Part shown: one piece after another, positions 47,560 to 59,717 of the stretch | Position numbering within the stretch: position 1 is the first letter of the stretch | Layout: each line of letters starts with the position of its first letter | Assembly: GCF_011075055.1 (NCBI RefSeq) | Contig: NC_058149.1 | Span: 1,069,001-1,133,000, forward strand | Length of the DNA: 64,000 bases | Direction of reading: 5' to 3' | Source: Mangifera indica | Lineage: Eukaryota > Streptophyta > Magnoliopsida > Sapindales > Anacardiaceae | Made by a program: the position numbers and the translations under genes | The notes under the pieces: model-generated | What the model was told of the DNA's origin: nothing | Database searches by the model: none | Seen by the model: only the letters and a program-made list of their open reading frames with translations

Positions 47560-49847
47560 TTTGTAAAAGTTATACACTAGTTTAAAACGTCAAGGGATTT
47601 TTTACCATATATGATAGGGTTCATATCAATTATATCTCTAATAGCATATACAAATTACATTTTCACCGTAACTACTTAATATTCTTTTTTTGGTCGTTTC
47701 TTCTCCTTTTTATTTTTTTGGCATTGTTTATATTATTCTAACGATAAGAAAATGATTGTGTCTTTGAATGTGCCAATGTCCAAAAAGGGTGGAAAGATAG
47801 CAATGGTGATATGGCAAATGAGGCAGACGAGGCATTTGACCAAGAAGAAGATACAAGGGAGAGGCAAAAGTTGATGAGTGAGAGAGTTAAGGAAATGGAT
47901 AGAAATAAAGAAGAAAGGAAGGAGAGTGAGAAAGAAAGAGATGTTTTAAACTTGTCTAAATAAGATTATGTTTAAAATCAGTATGAATTTAAAAAAGTTA
48001 ACTCCACATCGATGAGTTAAGATTCAAAAATAGTTTTAACTTTAAATTTAATTCAAATCAGTTCAAACTCAAATAATAAAATCTACTTGAATTTAACTCA
48101 TTGTATAAAAATAAGTCTAATTTTCAGTTCAAAATCGATTTATTCAATCTAAACTCAAACAACTGAGATAAAATCCAACCCTAGATTTAATATTTAGATT
48201 TTGAGATTATTTTTTTCGACAGGGCAAATATATGATGAATCTGGCAAGGTATAGCAAAGTAAGAATTAAGCTGCATGATCTTTGAACAATAGTGTGTGTA
48301 CCTTAGCAACCTTAGAAGGGAAAAAATATGATGACAGAGCTCAATATGTTTCATTAGACTCTAATTGGGATTCATGATAGAAAATTCCACCTATATTTTT
48401 AAGATTAAACAATATAAGAGCTATTTCTTACCGATTAATTCTTCTTTGTCTAGCAAATAGAATGAATCAAACTTTAAAAATTATTTATTAGGGTTTTAAG
48501 TGCTATCATTTGTTGGGTTTAAGTAATGAAAATAACCATAATTTGAAGGGGTTACATGTCAGTGATCAACTCTTTAGAGGTTATACAAATATGATCAACA
48601 TATTAGGGTTGGACAAAATTACCCACATATATACTCGTCTTAGAATTAGCATCAACATTTCAAAACCTATACACCTAGCTTTCCGCACATACCCAAGTTT
48701 TTCATCGATATTTATGGCTTATTTTGTCAATTTTCTTTTGTTACAAGGGGGGAAAAAGATTAGTATATTATTCATCTTGATCTTCTATTACTTATAATGT
48801 TGAAATGTACTTAGTTATAAAATGAAATTAAGATTTCATGTATATGAGTTTAAAAGTTTTTGGTTCTTGTGTTTTTGTATGAAATTACTTAAATCGATTG
48901 TGATTTTCTTCATTTCTATGATGATTTTATAAATGAATAAGGTTAAAATGAATTATTAGTAAAATCGAACATAAAAATGAATATATAATATCAGGTTTTC
49001 AACCATGTATAATTCATAGTTAGTATGTCGGTCATATATGGTAGGAGCATATAAAATTGGGGTTTAATAATATTTGTTATAAGTATGTGTGATGTGCACA
49101 AAGGAGTGTAAATGATGTCTTGTATAAGCAGGGGGAGTTATTAAAATTTGATATATCATTAGTTAGGCATTCGAGTTACACATGGTAAGGGACATGCATG
49201 GTTTGAACACATATGTGTGATGCGCATGTTGGGTGCAAAATGATAATCTTCACATGTGGGATATTAAAATTTTATGTTTCCTTGGTTAGGCATACTAGTC
49301 AACCCATAAGGAAGGGGTCAAATGAAATTTTGTACACGTGTGTTTTATACATAAATGCCTAGCCAGCAAATATGGAAAAAAAAAATAATGTGAGAATTAT
49401 ATAAGTATAATATAATAAATAGTAGATAATACATTTATAAAAAAATGATTTTAAAATTTGGATATGAAAATAATATGAAATCTATATATACAGATTTAAT
49501 ATAACACATCGTCAATAATACGTTTATAAAAATACGACAATATCAATGATATTTTTCACACTTTTCATAAATCTTTTAATTAAAAATTTAAATATAAAGT
49601 ATTTAATTGATTATTAAACATAACATAATATATAATCAACATCACTAAAAATTATTATGAGAGGTTAGGGATTTAGATAATAAAAAATTGAATTTTTTGT
49701 TTTATATAATCATAGTATTATGAGAACTAATTAAAAATAATTTTAAATTAAAAATAAAGTAAAATTCGATCATATGATAACACATCATCGATGTAGATGA
49801 ATCGTATACTAAAAGTAAGTACACATAACATTACTATATAAAAAAAG
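47560..49847. other. Intergenic DNA, no gene supported
   Basis: 47760-47945 is strongly purine-rich (gaagaagat, aaggaaggagag) and could be a decayed coding or simple-repeat stretch. 47950-48180 belongs to the low-complexity 'aactcaaa/ttcaaact' family. 49010-49360 has two similar approximately 130-base passages (with 'gtgtgatgtgcacaaagga' and 'gtgtgatgcgcatgttgg'). The ORF at 48510 starts at TTG and is not credible. Confidence 0.4.
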
Positions 49848-50019
49848 AGTAATACTATATGTACCCATTTTGAGTACACAAATATATACACACTCATATG
49901 TGTCATCATATGATTGGTTATTGTTTTATTCTTAATTCAAAATCATCCAATCACATGATGATACATATAAATGTGTATATATTTATGTACCAAAAGTGGG
50001 TACACATAGTTTTATTGAT
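49848..50019. mobile_element. Palindromic MITE (TGTGTAC family), best-preserved copy
   Basis: Left 'actatatgtacccattttga' and right 'gggtacacatagttttattg' are inverted. Inner arms 'tgtgtcatcatatgattgg' and 'ccaatcacatgatgataca' pair. The core is 'ttcttaattcaaaatca'. The whole approximately 170-bp unit can fold into one hairpin. A half-copy abuts it at 49730-49840. Confidence 0.75.
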
Positions 50020-50342
50020 AAAAAAATGCTTACCTTTTAAATGTGAATAAATATTTAAATTAAAAAAAAAGTAAAATATAAAGATATGTTTTTAATTTAA
50101 ATGACCCAATACCACAAATTCAATAACTAAAAAGTAATCAAATCTGTATAACCCAAATAAAATTTCCCCACCTATCTTGATAAGGTATTTGAAAAATATA
50201 ATAGGAAGGATATTAATTGTCACATTGGATTATTATCCTATCTTAAATGGAATATTTGAAAATGTAATAGGAAATATATTGTGTTATGTGTTGCAATTGT
50301 TTCCAACTTTCTATGAAGAGGAATTTTTTAAATAAATAATTC

Positions 50343-50483
50343 AACAAAATTACACGTATTCACTTAAAATATATAAATATGTATATATTTAATATTTATC
50401 ATCAAATGATTGAGTTATTTTAAATTAAAGATAAAGTACGACTCAATTATATAATAAGACATTATGTGTATACACATAGCATT
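50343..50483. mobile_element. Palindromic MITE (TGTGTAC family)
   Basis: Ends 'aaaattacacgtattcac' and 'gtatacacatagcatt' oppose each other. The family core 'ttttaaattaaagataaagt' is present near 50419. Confidence 0.6.
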
Positions 50484-50511
50484 CCTCTAAATAATCCTCA
50501 AAACCTTATAA

Positions 50512-50670
50512 TAAAGTATCACTATGTGTATAAATAATATGCATAATTTTATACACAAACAATAACATGTTATTATATAATTAGATAATTTTAAAATATA
50601 GATAAAATAATATTAAATCGTATCATAATATTTTATTATTTGTAAATATTATTTGTACACACAAGTATAT
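50512..50670. mobile_element. Palindromic MITE (TGTGTAC family)
   Basis: Left 'cactatgtgtataaataata' opposes right 'tattatttgtacacacaag'. Between them are 'ataacatgttattatataat' and its mirror. Confidence 0.6.
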
Positions 50671-50932
50671 TGAATAAAGTAAGATTTATTGTTTTTTTTA
50701 TAATTTTTTTATTAAGTTTCGTCACATCTCCTTGTATGGCTTTAAATCAACAATTTTCATAGTGGTGGTAAAGAAGCTACAATTGATAGATTGATTGTCA
50801 CTTATATCACTGTAGATGTGATGTTGTCAACCACATTGAAATATAGTGGATGTAGATTTAAAGATGATATGACATTTGTATCAAAGAATTTGTGGTATGC
50901 TTTGTTTTCAAAATCATTCTTCAAAATATTTT

Positions 50933-51430
50933 GGGTGCGTTTGGTTAAGGAGCAATAAAGATTATTCGATAATCTATCTTTTATTATTTACATTACTTTA
51001 TTTGGTTTATAAATAATAAAAGATTCTGATAATGTTTTATTACCAATAATGATGTGACGGATAATATAAAGAATAATCTAATTACTATTTCCATCTTATG
51101 AATTAAAAGATTTCAAGGTAATCTTTATTTTATTATAATTATATCTTTATTTATTAATTTTTTAAGACAAAAATAATCGTATTTTTAATTAATATAACAA
51201 ATAACATAAAAAATATTTTAAAATAATTATACTCAAGGATATTTAAGTAAAATAATATATTAATATTCTTTTATTAATCTTAACCAAACACAGTAATTAT
51301 TTATACATATCCAGTTTATTAAATTTTATCAAACATAGTAATAATTTATACTCAATAATTTTCAAAGTAATATATCTTCAAAATAATCTTTTAATTTTAA
51401 TAAGAAAATATTTCTTAAACTAAATGCCCC
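50933..51430. mobile_element. hAT-like MITE (GGGGCGTTTGGTT ends)
   Basis: The left end is GGGTGCGTTTGGTTAAGG. The right end reads GGGGCATTTAGTTTAAG on the minus strand. The interior alternates 'aataatctaattac' and 'ggtaatctt' words shared with 53857-54319 and 54320-54733. No transposase. No clear 8-bp target duplication. Confidence 0.7.
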
Positions 51431-51659
51431 TTTTAAGTGTATTCTCGAAATATTTAAGTGTGTTACTTATATCAAATCTTTATGAATAATTAGGTTTTGA
51501 ATAATATATGAATTTTGTTCTGTTAAAAGATTTAAAGATTTACGACTTACGATTTATTATCGGTCAATTAAGGTTCTGGTTTACGGATAATTAGAGTTTG
51601 CGTAATACACATCACTTTTGTATTTATATAAAAGACTTCACGGCTACTTTTAGGAAAGC

Positions 51660-51830
51660 AATAAAACTATGTGATAAAATAACATATATAATTTTATATA
51701 TAAATAATTATATATTATCATATAATTATATATTATTTTATCTATAATTTAAAATTATATAATCGTATAGTAATATTTCATAGTTTGTATACAAAGTTAC
51801 GCGTATTATTTGTGTATATAATATAACTCT
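51660..51830. mobile_element. Palindromic MITE (TGTGTAC family), divergent
   Basis: Left 'aataaaactatgtgataaaa' and right 'acgcgtattatttgtgtata' with a self-complementary 'attatatattatcatataat' interior. Confidence 0.5.
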
Positions 51831-52727
51831 TAAGATAGCAATTGTGAACTTGACTTGTATTTACTCATATGTCACAGGTTTTCAGATACGGTTAAATTTA
51901 AACCGGGCAAACTTAGTTTTGAATTATGAATATAAATTATCAATTCAAATCATAAATTTGAGTTATGAATTTGAATCAAACTCACATTGAAACAAATCAA
52001 ATAATTTTTTACTCGAATCAAACTCAAACCACCCTTAATTTTGGTTTGATAAATTTAAATCAAACCCTAACTGAACTATTTTTTATTTAAACTAAACTTA
52101 AATCAAAAGGTGTTCTATCTTCGACAGGATTTGTAACCACACCCAGTTTAAGACTTATTTTCGGACTTTTACTATTGAGAGAGATAGGTCAACCTTCCAG
52201 AAAAACCATTGACTGAGGGAACTGTGTAGGTTGAAAAATCTGAGAGGGAAGCAAACCATATGGAAAAACTGAAAGACATGGAATAATTCCACCAGACCAA
52301 CGATGGCAATCCTGGAAAAGAAGAAATGTCCCCTGTCCCTCACTTTGATTCGGAAGTACTGTGATGTTTCTTAAGACGTGGGAAGGGGATAATAAGATGG
52401 GTGAAAATAAGTACTCATTCTTCATCAAATGGATTCTTCTTCTGATCTCTTAAAAGGCTCAGGCTCTCGTACTGTTCTCAAGTACAGGGATATGGTGGAG
52501 GAAAGAAAATAATGAAGCAACAACACTGATGATAAGAGCCTCCTTCGCTCATTCATTTCCTTGCCTTTCCAAATTAGGAATCAGTATCTGCCCCAAACTG
52601 ACTGCCATGCAGTTGTATCATCTTTGGAAGAATTGAGATTGTATTATTTTCGGAAGCAAAAGAAGTCCCATATAGATATTACTCAGTCTCTTATTTTCTT
52701 GTGCAATCGAAGGGATCATTATATATG

Positions 52728-52745
52728 AGTGTGTGTGTGTGTGTA

Positions 52746-52778
<33 letters not shown>
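52728..52778. repeat. GT dinucleotide microsatellite
   Basis: Two GT runs (about 16 and 26 bases) separated by aatatata. The copy-2 counterpart near 58088 has only a short 'gtgtgtgt'. Confidence 0.9.
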
Positions 52779-53805
52779 AATTTCAAACTTTGTGATATAG
52801 CCAATGTAGTACCAAGGGTCTTGGATTTGGGTTGCAACTGAATTTAGGTCGAGTAATGTTTCGCTTGAATTTAACTCCATTGTATTTAGACAAAGTTTAA
52901 GCTTGAACTCTTTAAACAAGGAAGCTTTTGGCTTGAAACAGGAACGATTGACTCGAGCTTGACTAAAAAAATTATATTTAAATTTCGTAACTTATACATT
53001 AATCTCAATCACCCTCTATATTCAAAGTTAGAAAATAAAATTTTTATAAATATAAGATTTTAAACTTTTAAGGGTTTATTGAAATTTCACTTAATTCAAG
53101 CAAAACCCTAAATCCTAACCCCTATATTCAAAGTTAGAGAATAAAATTTTAGAAGTATAAATGCAAGATTTTAGACTTCTTAAGGTTTACTGAAATTTCA
53201 CTCAATTTGAGTAATGAACTCATGAGCTTATCAAATTGACTAACAACAAATTCGAGCTCGATTTGACAATAATCGAATCAGGTCTAATTTAATACAAACT
53301 ATATGTACACATTTACATGCACAAAACAAAACAAATTTACATAATTCAACCGATAAACATGCATCAGTGACTATATTAGGTTTTTTTTATTGATTTTAGG
53401 GTTACAAGATACAAGAGATATAACTATATATTTATATAAGGATTTAGTAAAACAATATTAAAAAAATAGGTTGTTAAATTTATATAGGGATTTTAGAGTT
53501 GATGCATAAATTAGTTTAGTCTTATACACTTAATCAATTGATTAATCACTTGGATTCTAATCTATGTATTATATATAATGTATAATGTATCTTTTACTGT
53601 TGGTCTGCCTGCGGTGATCCCTTAAGGTTTGGTGCCACTTGAAAATAAAGTTTATTTTTTGTGTAATGTTCCAGTATATGTTAGATTTAAAAATAAAGTT
53701 TGTCATTAGTAATGACTTGGAATTTTACAAGAATTTTATGCAATACAAAAAGACAATGTTTTGGTAATGTTACTCGGATATGTGAAATTAAGAAGTATAG
53801 GTAAC

Positions 53806-54892
53806 TGTCAAAGTTATAAGCGGTGTTTGGCTAGGGAACATTAAAAATTACTCTGAGGGGCCGTTTGGTTCCAATTAATCTATCTTTTATTCCCTTGTTT
53901 GGTTTGTCAGTAATAAAATATTACAGTAATCTTCTATTACCAATACTGACGTGACAGATAATATAGGTGGTAATCTAATTACCACATTCACCTTAGGTAT
54001 TTAAAGATTACGAAAGTAATCTTGATTTTATTATAATTATATTATTATTTATTAATTTTTTGAGACAAAAATAAATTTATTTTTAATAAATATGACAAAT
54101 AATATAAAAAATATTTAAAAATAATTATATTCAAAGGCATTTAAGTAAAATAATTTACTAGTAATCTTTTATTACCTTTAATCAAATACAATAATTATTT
54201 ATACCTACCAAATTTTATCAAATATAATAATCATTTATACCCGGTAATCTTCTAAGTAATCTATCTTCGAAGTAATTTTTTTATTTTGATAATAAAACAT
54301 TACCCAAACCAAACGCCCCTTATAAGTAATAAAAGATTTCGGTAATATGGTAATGTGACAGGTAATATAAGAGATAATATGATTATCACTTCTACCTTAG
54401 GTATTAAAAAATTATAAAGGTACTCTTCATTTTATTATAACTAATCCTTATTTATTAAATTTTTTAGGAAAAAATAATTTCATTTTCAACTAATATAACA
54501 AATAACATAAAATAATATTTTAGAATAATTATATCTATGGGTATTTAAGTAAAATAATATAATATTATTATTTTATTACTTATAACCAAATATAATTATT
54601 TATACTTATACAGTTTTATCAAATTTTATTAAACATATTAATAAAATATACCTATTAATATTTAAGGTAATTTATCTTTAAAATAATCCTCTAATTTTAG
54701 TAATAAAATATTTTCTTAACCAAACGTCCATTTATTGTTAATTTGTGATTCAGTTTCCTTGTATACATTAGTTGATTTGGTTTCCTTGTATAACATGACT
54801 TGGTTTCCTTCTATAGGTTTTATTGTTTAATATATATTCATGTAACACATTACAATTCATATATTCAAAATTACACTATTTTTTCACATGAC
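53806..54892 (+). repeat. Copia 5' LTR (element C), expanded by MITE insertion
   Basis: Starts TGTCAAAGTTATAA and resumes at about 54734 with 'ttgttaatttgtgattcag', matching the uninterrupted LTR at 58972-59135. It ends near 'ttttttcaca', followed by 'tgacataagagcagc', a degraded tRNA-Met-type primer site. The intervening approximately 0.9 kb is MITE sequence. Confidence 0.65.
53820..54733. mobile_element. hAT-like MITE interrupted by a second MITE of the same family
   Basis: Outer ends: 'gcggtgtttggctaggg' at the left and the complement of 'aaccaaacgtcc' at the right (about 54719-54731). An inner complete element (53857-54319; GGGGCCGTTTGGTTCC at the left, GGGGCGTTTGGTTTGGG on the minus strand at the right) sits in the left arm, after which the outer arm resumes with 'ttataagtaataaaagattt'. 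The whole nest lies inside the copia LTR. Confidence 0.7.
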
Positions 54893-55489
54893 ATAAGAGC
54901 AGCAGGTATCCTCCTTGCCAATCAGTTCTAAAACTTGACTTTTTCCTTCTGAAATCGGGTGAGTTGCATCTTTTTCTTCTCCAATAAATATATATTATGT
55001 TTTAAAACTAGTCCCGTATCACTTTGAATTAATTTTTTACTTCTCAAATAATTATATATATTTTTAATTTCCATTTTTTGTGAAAACAACATTATTTTAA
55101 TACTTGTTTACCAAAATGATGTTATTTTGATAATTTCAAAATCGAGCTCTCCTATGTTTGTGAACCTGATAAATCAAACATATCCAAACTCAAACTAGTG
55201 CTTATCAATACTACTCTTTTTAGGCTTGAGTTCGAGCTCACCTAAGAGCTTATTTTGAGTTTTGTTAAGCCAAGATGACAAATGCAACTCGGTTCAAATC
55301 TACCTTGGCTATCGGCTTAGTTAGTCAATTAATCTCTTGTGCTTTAAATCCTTCAATATGTTCAAAGTACAATATGTTATGAGCTTCATTTTTCATCCAC
55401 CTTTTTTCTTCACCTGCATGCTACGACCCATGATGAGCATAATTCTACCACTAGTTTTTTTTTTTTTTGGGTGATTTATTTATTTTCTT

Positions 55490-55810
55490 GTGCAGTAGGA
55501 AGAACATGTTATCTCACGTTCTAGTTTTGAATCGGAATATATGGCTCTCACTGACACCACTTTCGAATTCATATGGCTTCAATGGTTGTTTGTGGTTCTT
55601 GGAGTTTCACATGATGATACTACTCCACTTTATTGTGTCAATAAGAGTGTCATAGACATTGCACAATGATCTCTTTTATCTGCGCACCAAATACATTAGG
55701 GTTAATTGTCACTTTTTATCATGATCATATTTGAAAGGGCACTCTTCGTCTTTTTAAGATCGGATCATTGGATCAAAATGTTGACATTTTTATGAAGCCT
55801 TTCTAACTTG
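55490..55810 (+). pseudogene. Copia RNase H remnant (element C)
   Basis: Frame pieces SSFESEYMALTDTTFEFIWL, then DDTTPLYCVNKSVIDIA, then IGSLDQNVDIFMKPF are the recognisable RNase H tail of a copia polyprotein, with stops and shifts between them. Gag through RT is missing between the 5' LTR and this point. Confidence 0.7.
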
Positions 55811-55887
55811 CACGGTCTTGTCACCTTGTTCCAAACTCAATCTGGCTTCCATACTACCCATCTTGAGTTTGACAAAGGCGGTTAAAG

Positions 55888-57085
55888 TTATAATTATAAA
55901 TTGGGATAACAACTCCCAAAGAGATTAAACTATCATCTTTTCTATTTTTAGTAAAGAGACCAAATTTTTATTTTTTTCTATTAAAGAGACTGAACTTTTT
56001 AATTATTCAATTGAAATAATCGAACTTATATTCTATCACACAAAAATGAGACGAACCTCCAACACTGTTAAATGTTGACATAGATTTTTCTATTTATTCA
56101 AAAAATGGTTTTCTTTTGATAATTATTAGTTGACATGATATGGATATGCTCATATGGAAAATTTTAGGGTTGGCGTGGACAAATTTATAGCTAACTTTTC
56201 TTTTGGTAACGAGGAACTTCATCAGTGCTAGACTATCACATGGAGTCCGAACCAACTACAAGTCCAATGACTAACCTCTCAACCATTAAATCATGTAAGT
56301 CAAGAGTTTAATTTTCATATGTAGTCAGAGAAAACTTAAATCTATATTCTCTTATACATCGAGTCTCCTCTTTTATTATTAAACCTACGGGTTTCATAGC
56401 TAACATGAACAATCTCAATTTGTAAAAATAGCAAAACAACCCCTTTTCCAATTGCAATGACATGGACAATATGTCCACATAAGCATACGCACTATCTACT
56501 TCATAACATTAAAATTTCCATGTCAACACCCCAAAATACCTAGATCAATGTCACTAATTAACGGAAACAATTAATCACATCATTACAATGTAATACTTTT
56601 AAAATCGATTTAAAAGTTTGGTTATTTCAATAAGAAAATTAAAACTCAAATCTCTTCAATAGAAATGTAAAAAGTTTGGTCTCTTCGATAAAAATTGTAA
56701 AAAGTTCGAAAAGTTCAACCTTTTTATTAAAATAAAAATCATATTCTTTTCAGAGTTGTTATCCCTAATTAAGTTGTTGATTCAAATTTCTTGTTGATTT
56801 AGTTTATTTGTATATCATTATTTAGTTTCCTTGTATAGGTTTTACTCTTCAATATATCGCAGAGTAAAATCGATACAAGGAGACTAGATTTTGTTATGCC
56901 AATTCACGATGTAATACAAACGATCAATATTATATATATACACTTTTAATTATATAATTGATATGTTATCATAAAATTAAGTATTTTTTTATTTTTAATT
57001 CAAAATCACTGAATTATATGATAACATATCCGTTATATATTAAAAAACATACGATATAACACATTACAATTCATATATACCAAAA
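55888..57085 (+). repeat. Copia 3' LTR (element C) with a TIR element inside
   Basis: 'ggttaaagttataattataa' begins it. After an 863-bp insertion (55903-56765) it resumes with 'gttgattcaaatttcttg', 'tagtttccttgtataggttt' and 'aacacattacaattcatata', matching the 5' LTRs. A palindromic MITE remnant lies at about 56926-57058. Confidence 0.55.
55903..56765. mobile_element. TIR element (GGGATAACAACTC ends) inside the 3' LTR
   Basis: Left GGGATAACAACTCCCAAAGA. The right end reads GGGATAACAACTCTGAAAAG on the minus strand. Inner text with 'gagaccaaatttttat' and 'tagaaatgtaaaaagtttgg' is loosely mirrored. A related copy occupies the same LTR position at 59741-60477, while both 5' LTRs lack it. No protein is encoded. 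Confidence 0.6.
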
Positions 57086-57104
57086 GACTCTATTTTCTTA
57101 CGGT

Positions 57105-57490
57105 AGTATTACTGACAATTTACGAAACTTCATCAATTTTCGATAACGAATTGGGATTTCATAATTAAACTGCATGTATTGGTAACGTTAACGGAATTTT
57201 ACATAAGTACATCCTTTTGATAAGATTGCTGGGTTACAGTTACTTCATTTATATTAGAATTATTAGAAACTCCATTGCCGTAGTATAGTTACAGGGATTT
57301 TACCAAACGACATCTTTCTGGTATTGTTGCTGAGATTTCAGGATGCATCCTTTCGGTAGCATTACTGGGTTCTATGAAACTGCATTACCATTCAGGTTCT
57401 GTTACTGGGATTTTACGACACTCCAACATAGTAGTAACGCTATTGGGATTAAAAAACTGCCTTTGTCCCAATAACGTTGACAGGATATTG
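57105..57490. repeat. Degenerate minisatellite, about 45-bp unit
   Basis: Recurring order: 'gctgggatttt' / 'actgggatttta', 'aaact' / 'gacact', 'gcatcctttcggta' / 'acatccttttgata', 'acgtta' / 'gcatta'. About eight uneven copies are legible, for example around 57207, 57300, 57345 and 57400. Single similar units also stand just left of both copia 5' LTRs (53755-53785 and 58905-58940). Confidence 0.6.
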
Positions 57491-58628
57491 TTGCACTAAC
57501 ATTAGGCGTGTTAAAAAATATCAAATTCGGTCTTTAACCAAGAATCAAATTACAAATTCAAACCACAAATTTACATTATGAATTTGAATTAAACTAAAAT
57601 TGAACCAGGTCAAATCATTTCTTATTCTAAACAAATTTGAATCATTCTTAATTTTAGTCCGACAAATTTAAATCAAACTTGAACTAGACCTGCTCGACCC
57701 AAAGAATGTTGAGTCTCAGCCCCAGTTCATACCCACACCCAGTTTCAGACTGATTTTCAGACTTTTATCATCGAGACTTAAGAGAGGCAGGTCAAACTTC
57801 CAGAAAAAAACCATTGACTGGGCGAATTAGGTGGGTTGAAACATCTGAGGGGAAAGTAAACTGTGGAAAAACTGGAACACATGGAAAATAATTTCACCAG
57901 TCCAACTTTGGCAATCCTGGAAGAGAAGAAATGTCTCCAGTCCTTTCACATTGATTCAGAAGAATTATGAGGATTATGAAGACGAAGGTAGAGAGATTAA
58001 GATGGATGAAAACAAGTACTTATTCTTCTTCATCGTCTTCAGTTGGATTCTTCCAATCCCATAAGAAGCTGAGATCAGACTATATATGTGTGTGTTTGTA
58101 TTCATTTGAATTTCAGTTTTTGTTATAAAGCCAATGAAGTACAAAGGGTCTTGAATTAGGGTTGCAATCGAATGCTTAGCTCTAATTTGATTCAAATGTA
58201 TTTAGCCAAAACTTAAGTTCAAACTCTTTGAACTGAAAAATTCTTCATTTAAACTCAAACTCAAGATGGGAATAAACGACTCAAACTTGATTAAAAAAAT
58301 TATAATTAAACCTCGTAATTTAAATATTAGTCAAATGTCTCTTATATCCAAAGTCTAAGAATAGGATTTAATGTAGTAAATACAAGAGTTTAGTCTTTTA
58401 AAGATTTATTGTATTTTTACTCGAATTGGGTCGTGAACACATTAGCGTACTGAAGCAACCAATAACAAAATCAAACTAAAACTCAATTTGACAATGATCA
58501 AATTGAGTCTATCTCAATTCAAGCCAAATCACAAATAGTTGAGTTGTTTGTAACCCTGGTATGAATCAATATAACTATTTTTCTTTGTACGACACAACAA
58601 CACAACTTTAATCAATATAGTCAACAAG

Positions 58629-58629
<1 letters not shown>

Positions 58630-58704
<75 letters not shown>
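58630..58704. repeat. (TA)n microsatellite, about 75 bp
   Basis: Uninterrupted TA repeat. The Tyr/Ile frame over it is an artefact. It runs into a degenerate palindromic MITE (about 58705-58855). Confidence 0.95.
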
Positions 58705-58707
<3 letters not shown>

Positions 58708-58855
58708 TTTTTATACATAAATATATACACATATTAATGTATCATGATATGATTTGTTAATTTTGAATTAATAATAAAATAATATATAATTATACGATAA
58801 CGTATCTATATGTGTACACATTTATATATCAAAATTTTATACATAGAACATTGCT
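58705..58855. mobile_element. Palindromic MITE (TGTGTAC family), degenerate
   Basis: 'ttatacataaatatatacac' opposes 'atgtgtacacatttatatat'. The core 'ttttgaattaataataaaat' matches the family centre. Confidence 0.5.
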
Positions 58856-58971
58856 CTTAAGAATAAAATAATGACATAGAATTTTACAAAAAATTTATAC
58901 ATTACAAAAAGGTGTTGTTCCGATAACGTTACTTGGATATTTGAAATTAAGAAATATAGACTATAGACAAT

Positions 58972-59135
58972 TGTTAAAGTTATAATTATTAATTTATGAT
59001 TCAGTTTCCTTTTATACATTAGTTTATTTGGATTCCTTGTATAACATGATTTAGTTTCCTTGTACAGATTTTATTGTTTAGTATATATTGATGTAACATA
59101 TTACAATTCATATATTCAAAATTACATTATTTTTC
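58972..59135 (+). repeat. Copia 5' LTR (element D), uninterrupted
   Basis: TGTTAAAGTTATAATTATTA at the start, then 'cagtttccttttatacatta' and 'tgtaacatattacaattcat', ending near 'atttttcatca'. It serves as the empty-site reference for the MITE-filled LTR at 53806. Confidence 0.62.
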
Positions 59136-59544
59136 ATCATAGCATCAATTATCCTCTTGCGCAACTTGTTGGGTTCCCTTAAACTAGGGTTTCCTCTGTG
59201 TGTACATATCACTTTGAATTAACTTTTTAACTTCTCAAACAATTATATTGTTTTCTAATTCTTGTATTTAACTAAAATAATGTCGATTTGATGTGTATTA
59301 ATCACAATGATATTGTTTTTTATGATTTCAACATGAAACTCTTATAAGTTTGTTGTAAGCTTGATGAATCGAGCATGCCTAGACTCGAGTTTGAGCTCTA
59401 TAATATTGTCCTTTCCAGGCTTAAGTTTGAGCTCACCTAAGAGGAGCTCAATTCAAGTTGACAAACACAATTTAATGTTTGCTCCGTCCACTACTCATTA
59501 TTCCATTGTGCTTTGAATCCTTCAATGTTTTCAAAATACAATGT

Positions 59545-59650
59545 TTGATGACTTTATTTGTAATTATATTCGAAAGGGCATCATTCATTTTCTTAATATT
59601 GGACCATTGAATCAAATTGCAGATATTTTTACAAAATCTTTCCCAATAGC
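59545..59650 (+). pseudogene. Copia RNase H tail remnant (element D)
   Basis: Reads RKGIIHFLNIGPLNQIADIF followed by TKSF, the last conserved part of a copia polyprotein (ADxxTKxL region). It parallels 55715-55806 in element C. Confidence 0.62.
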
Positions 59651-59717
59651 ATGATTTCATCCCCTTGTCTTCGAACTCAGCTTGGCTTTCATACCACCCA
59701 TCTCAAGTTTGAGAGAT

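Larger units (their letters stand above)
51880..55890. repeat. Segmental duplication, copy 1 (partner 57500-59740)
   Basis: Collinear landmarks appear in both copies: 'cacacccagtttaagact' / 'cacacccagtttcagact'; 'aaccattgactg'; 'tggcaatcctgga' followed by 'agaagaaatgtc'; 'gtaccaagggtcttgga' / 'gtacaaagggtcttgaa'; then the LTR start at the same flanking position ('atgtgaaattaagaagtata' / 'atttgaaattaagaaatata'); and the copia RNase H tail. Copy 1 is longer because MITEs were inserted into its LTR. The 52145-52440 part has minus-strand frames (SQIFQPTQFPQSMVF), but the gene, if any, is unknown to me. Confidence 0.7.

Noticed and set aside
52719..52919. Frame ending in alternating His and Thr on the minus strand
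   Set aside because: It is a translation of the GT microsatellite at 52728-52778.
58529..58732. Frame encoding alternating Tyr and Ile
   Set aside because: It is a translation of the TA microsatellite at 58630-58704.
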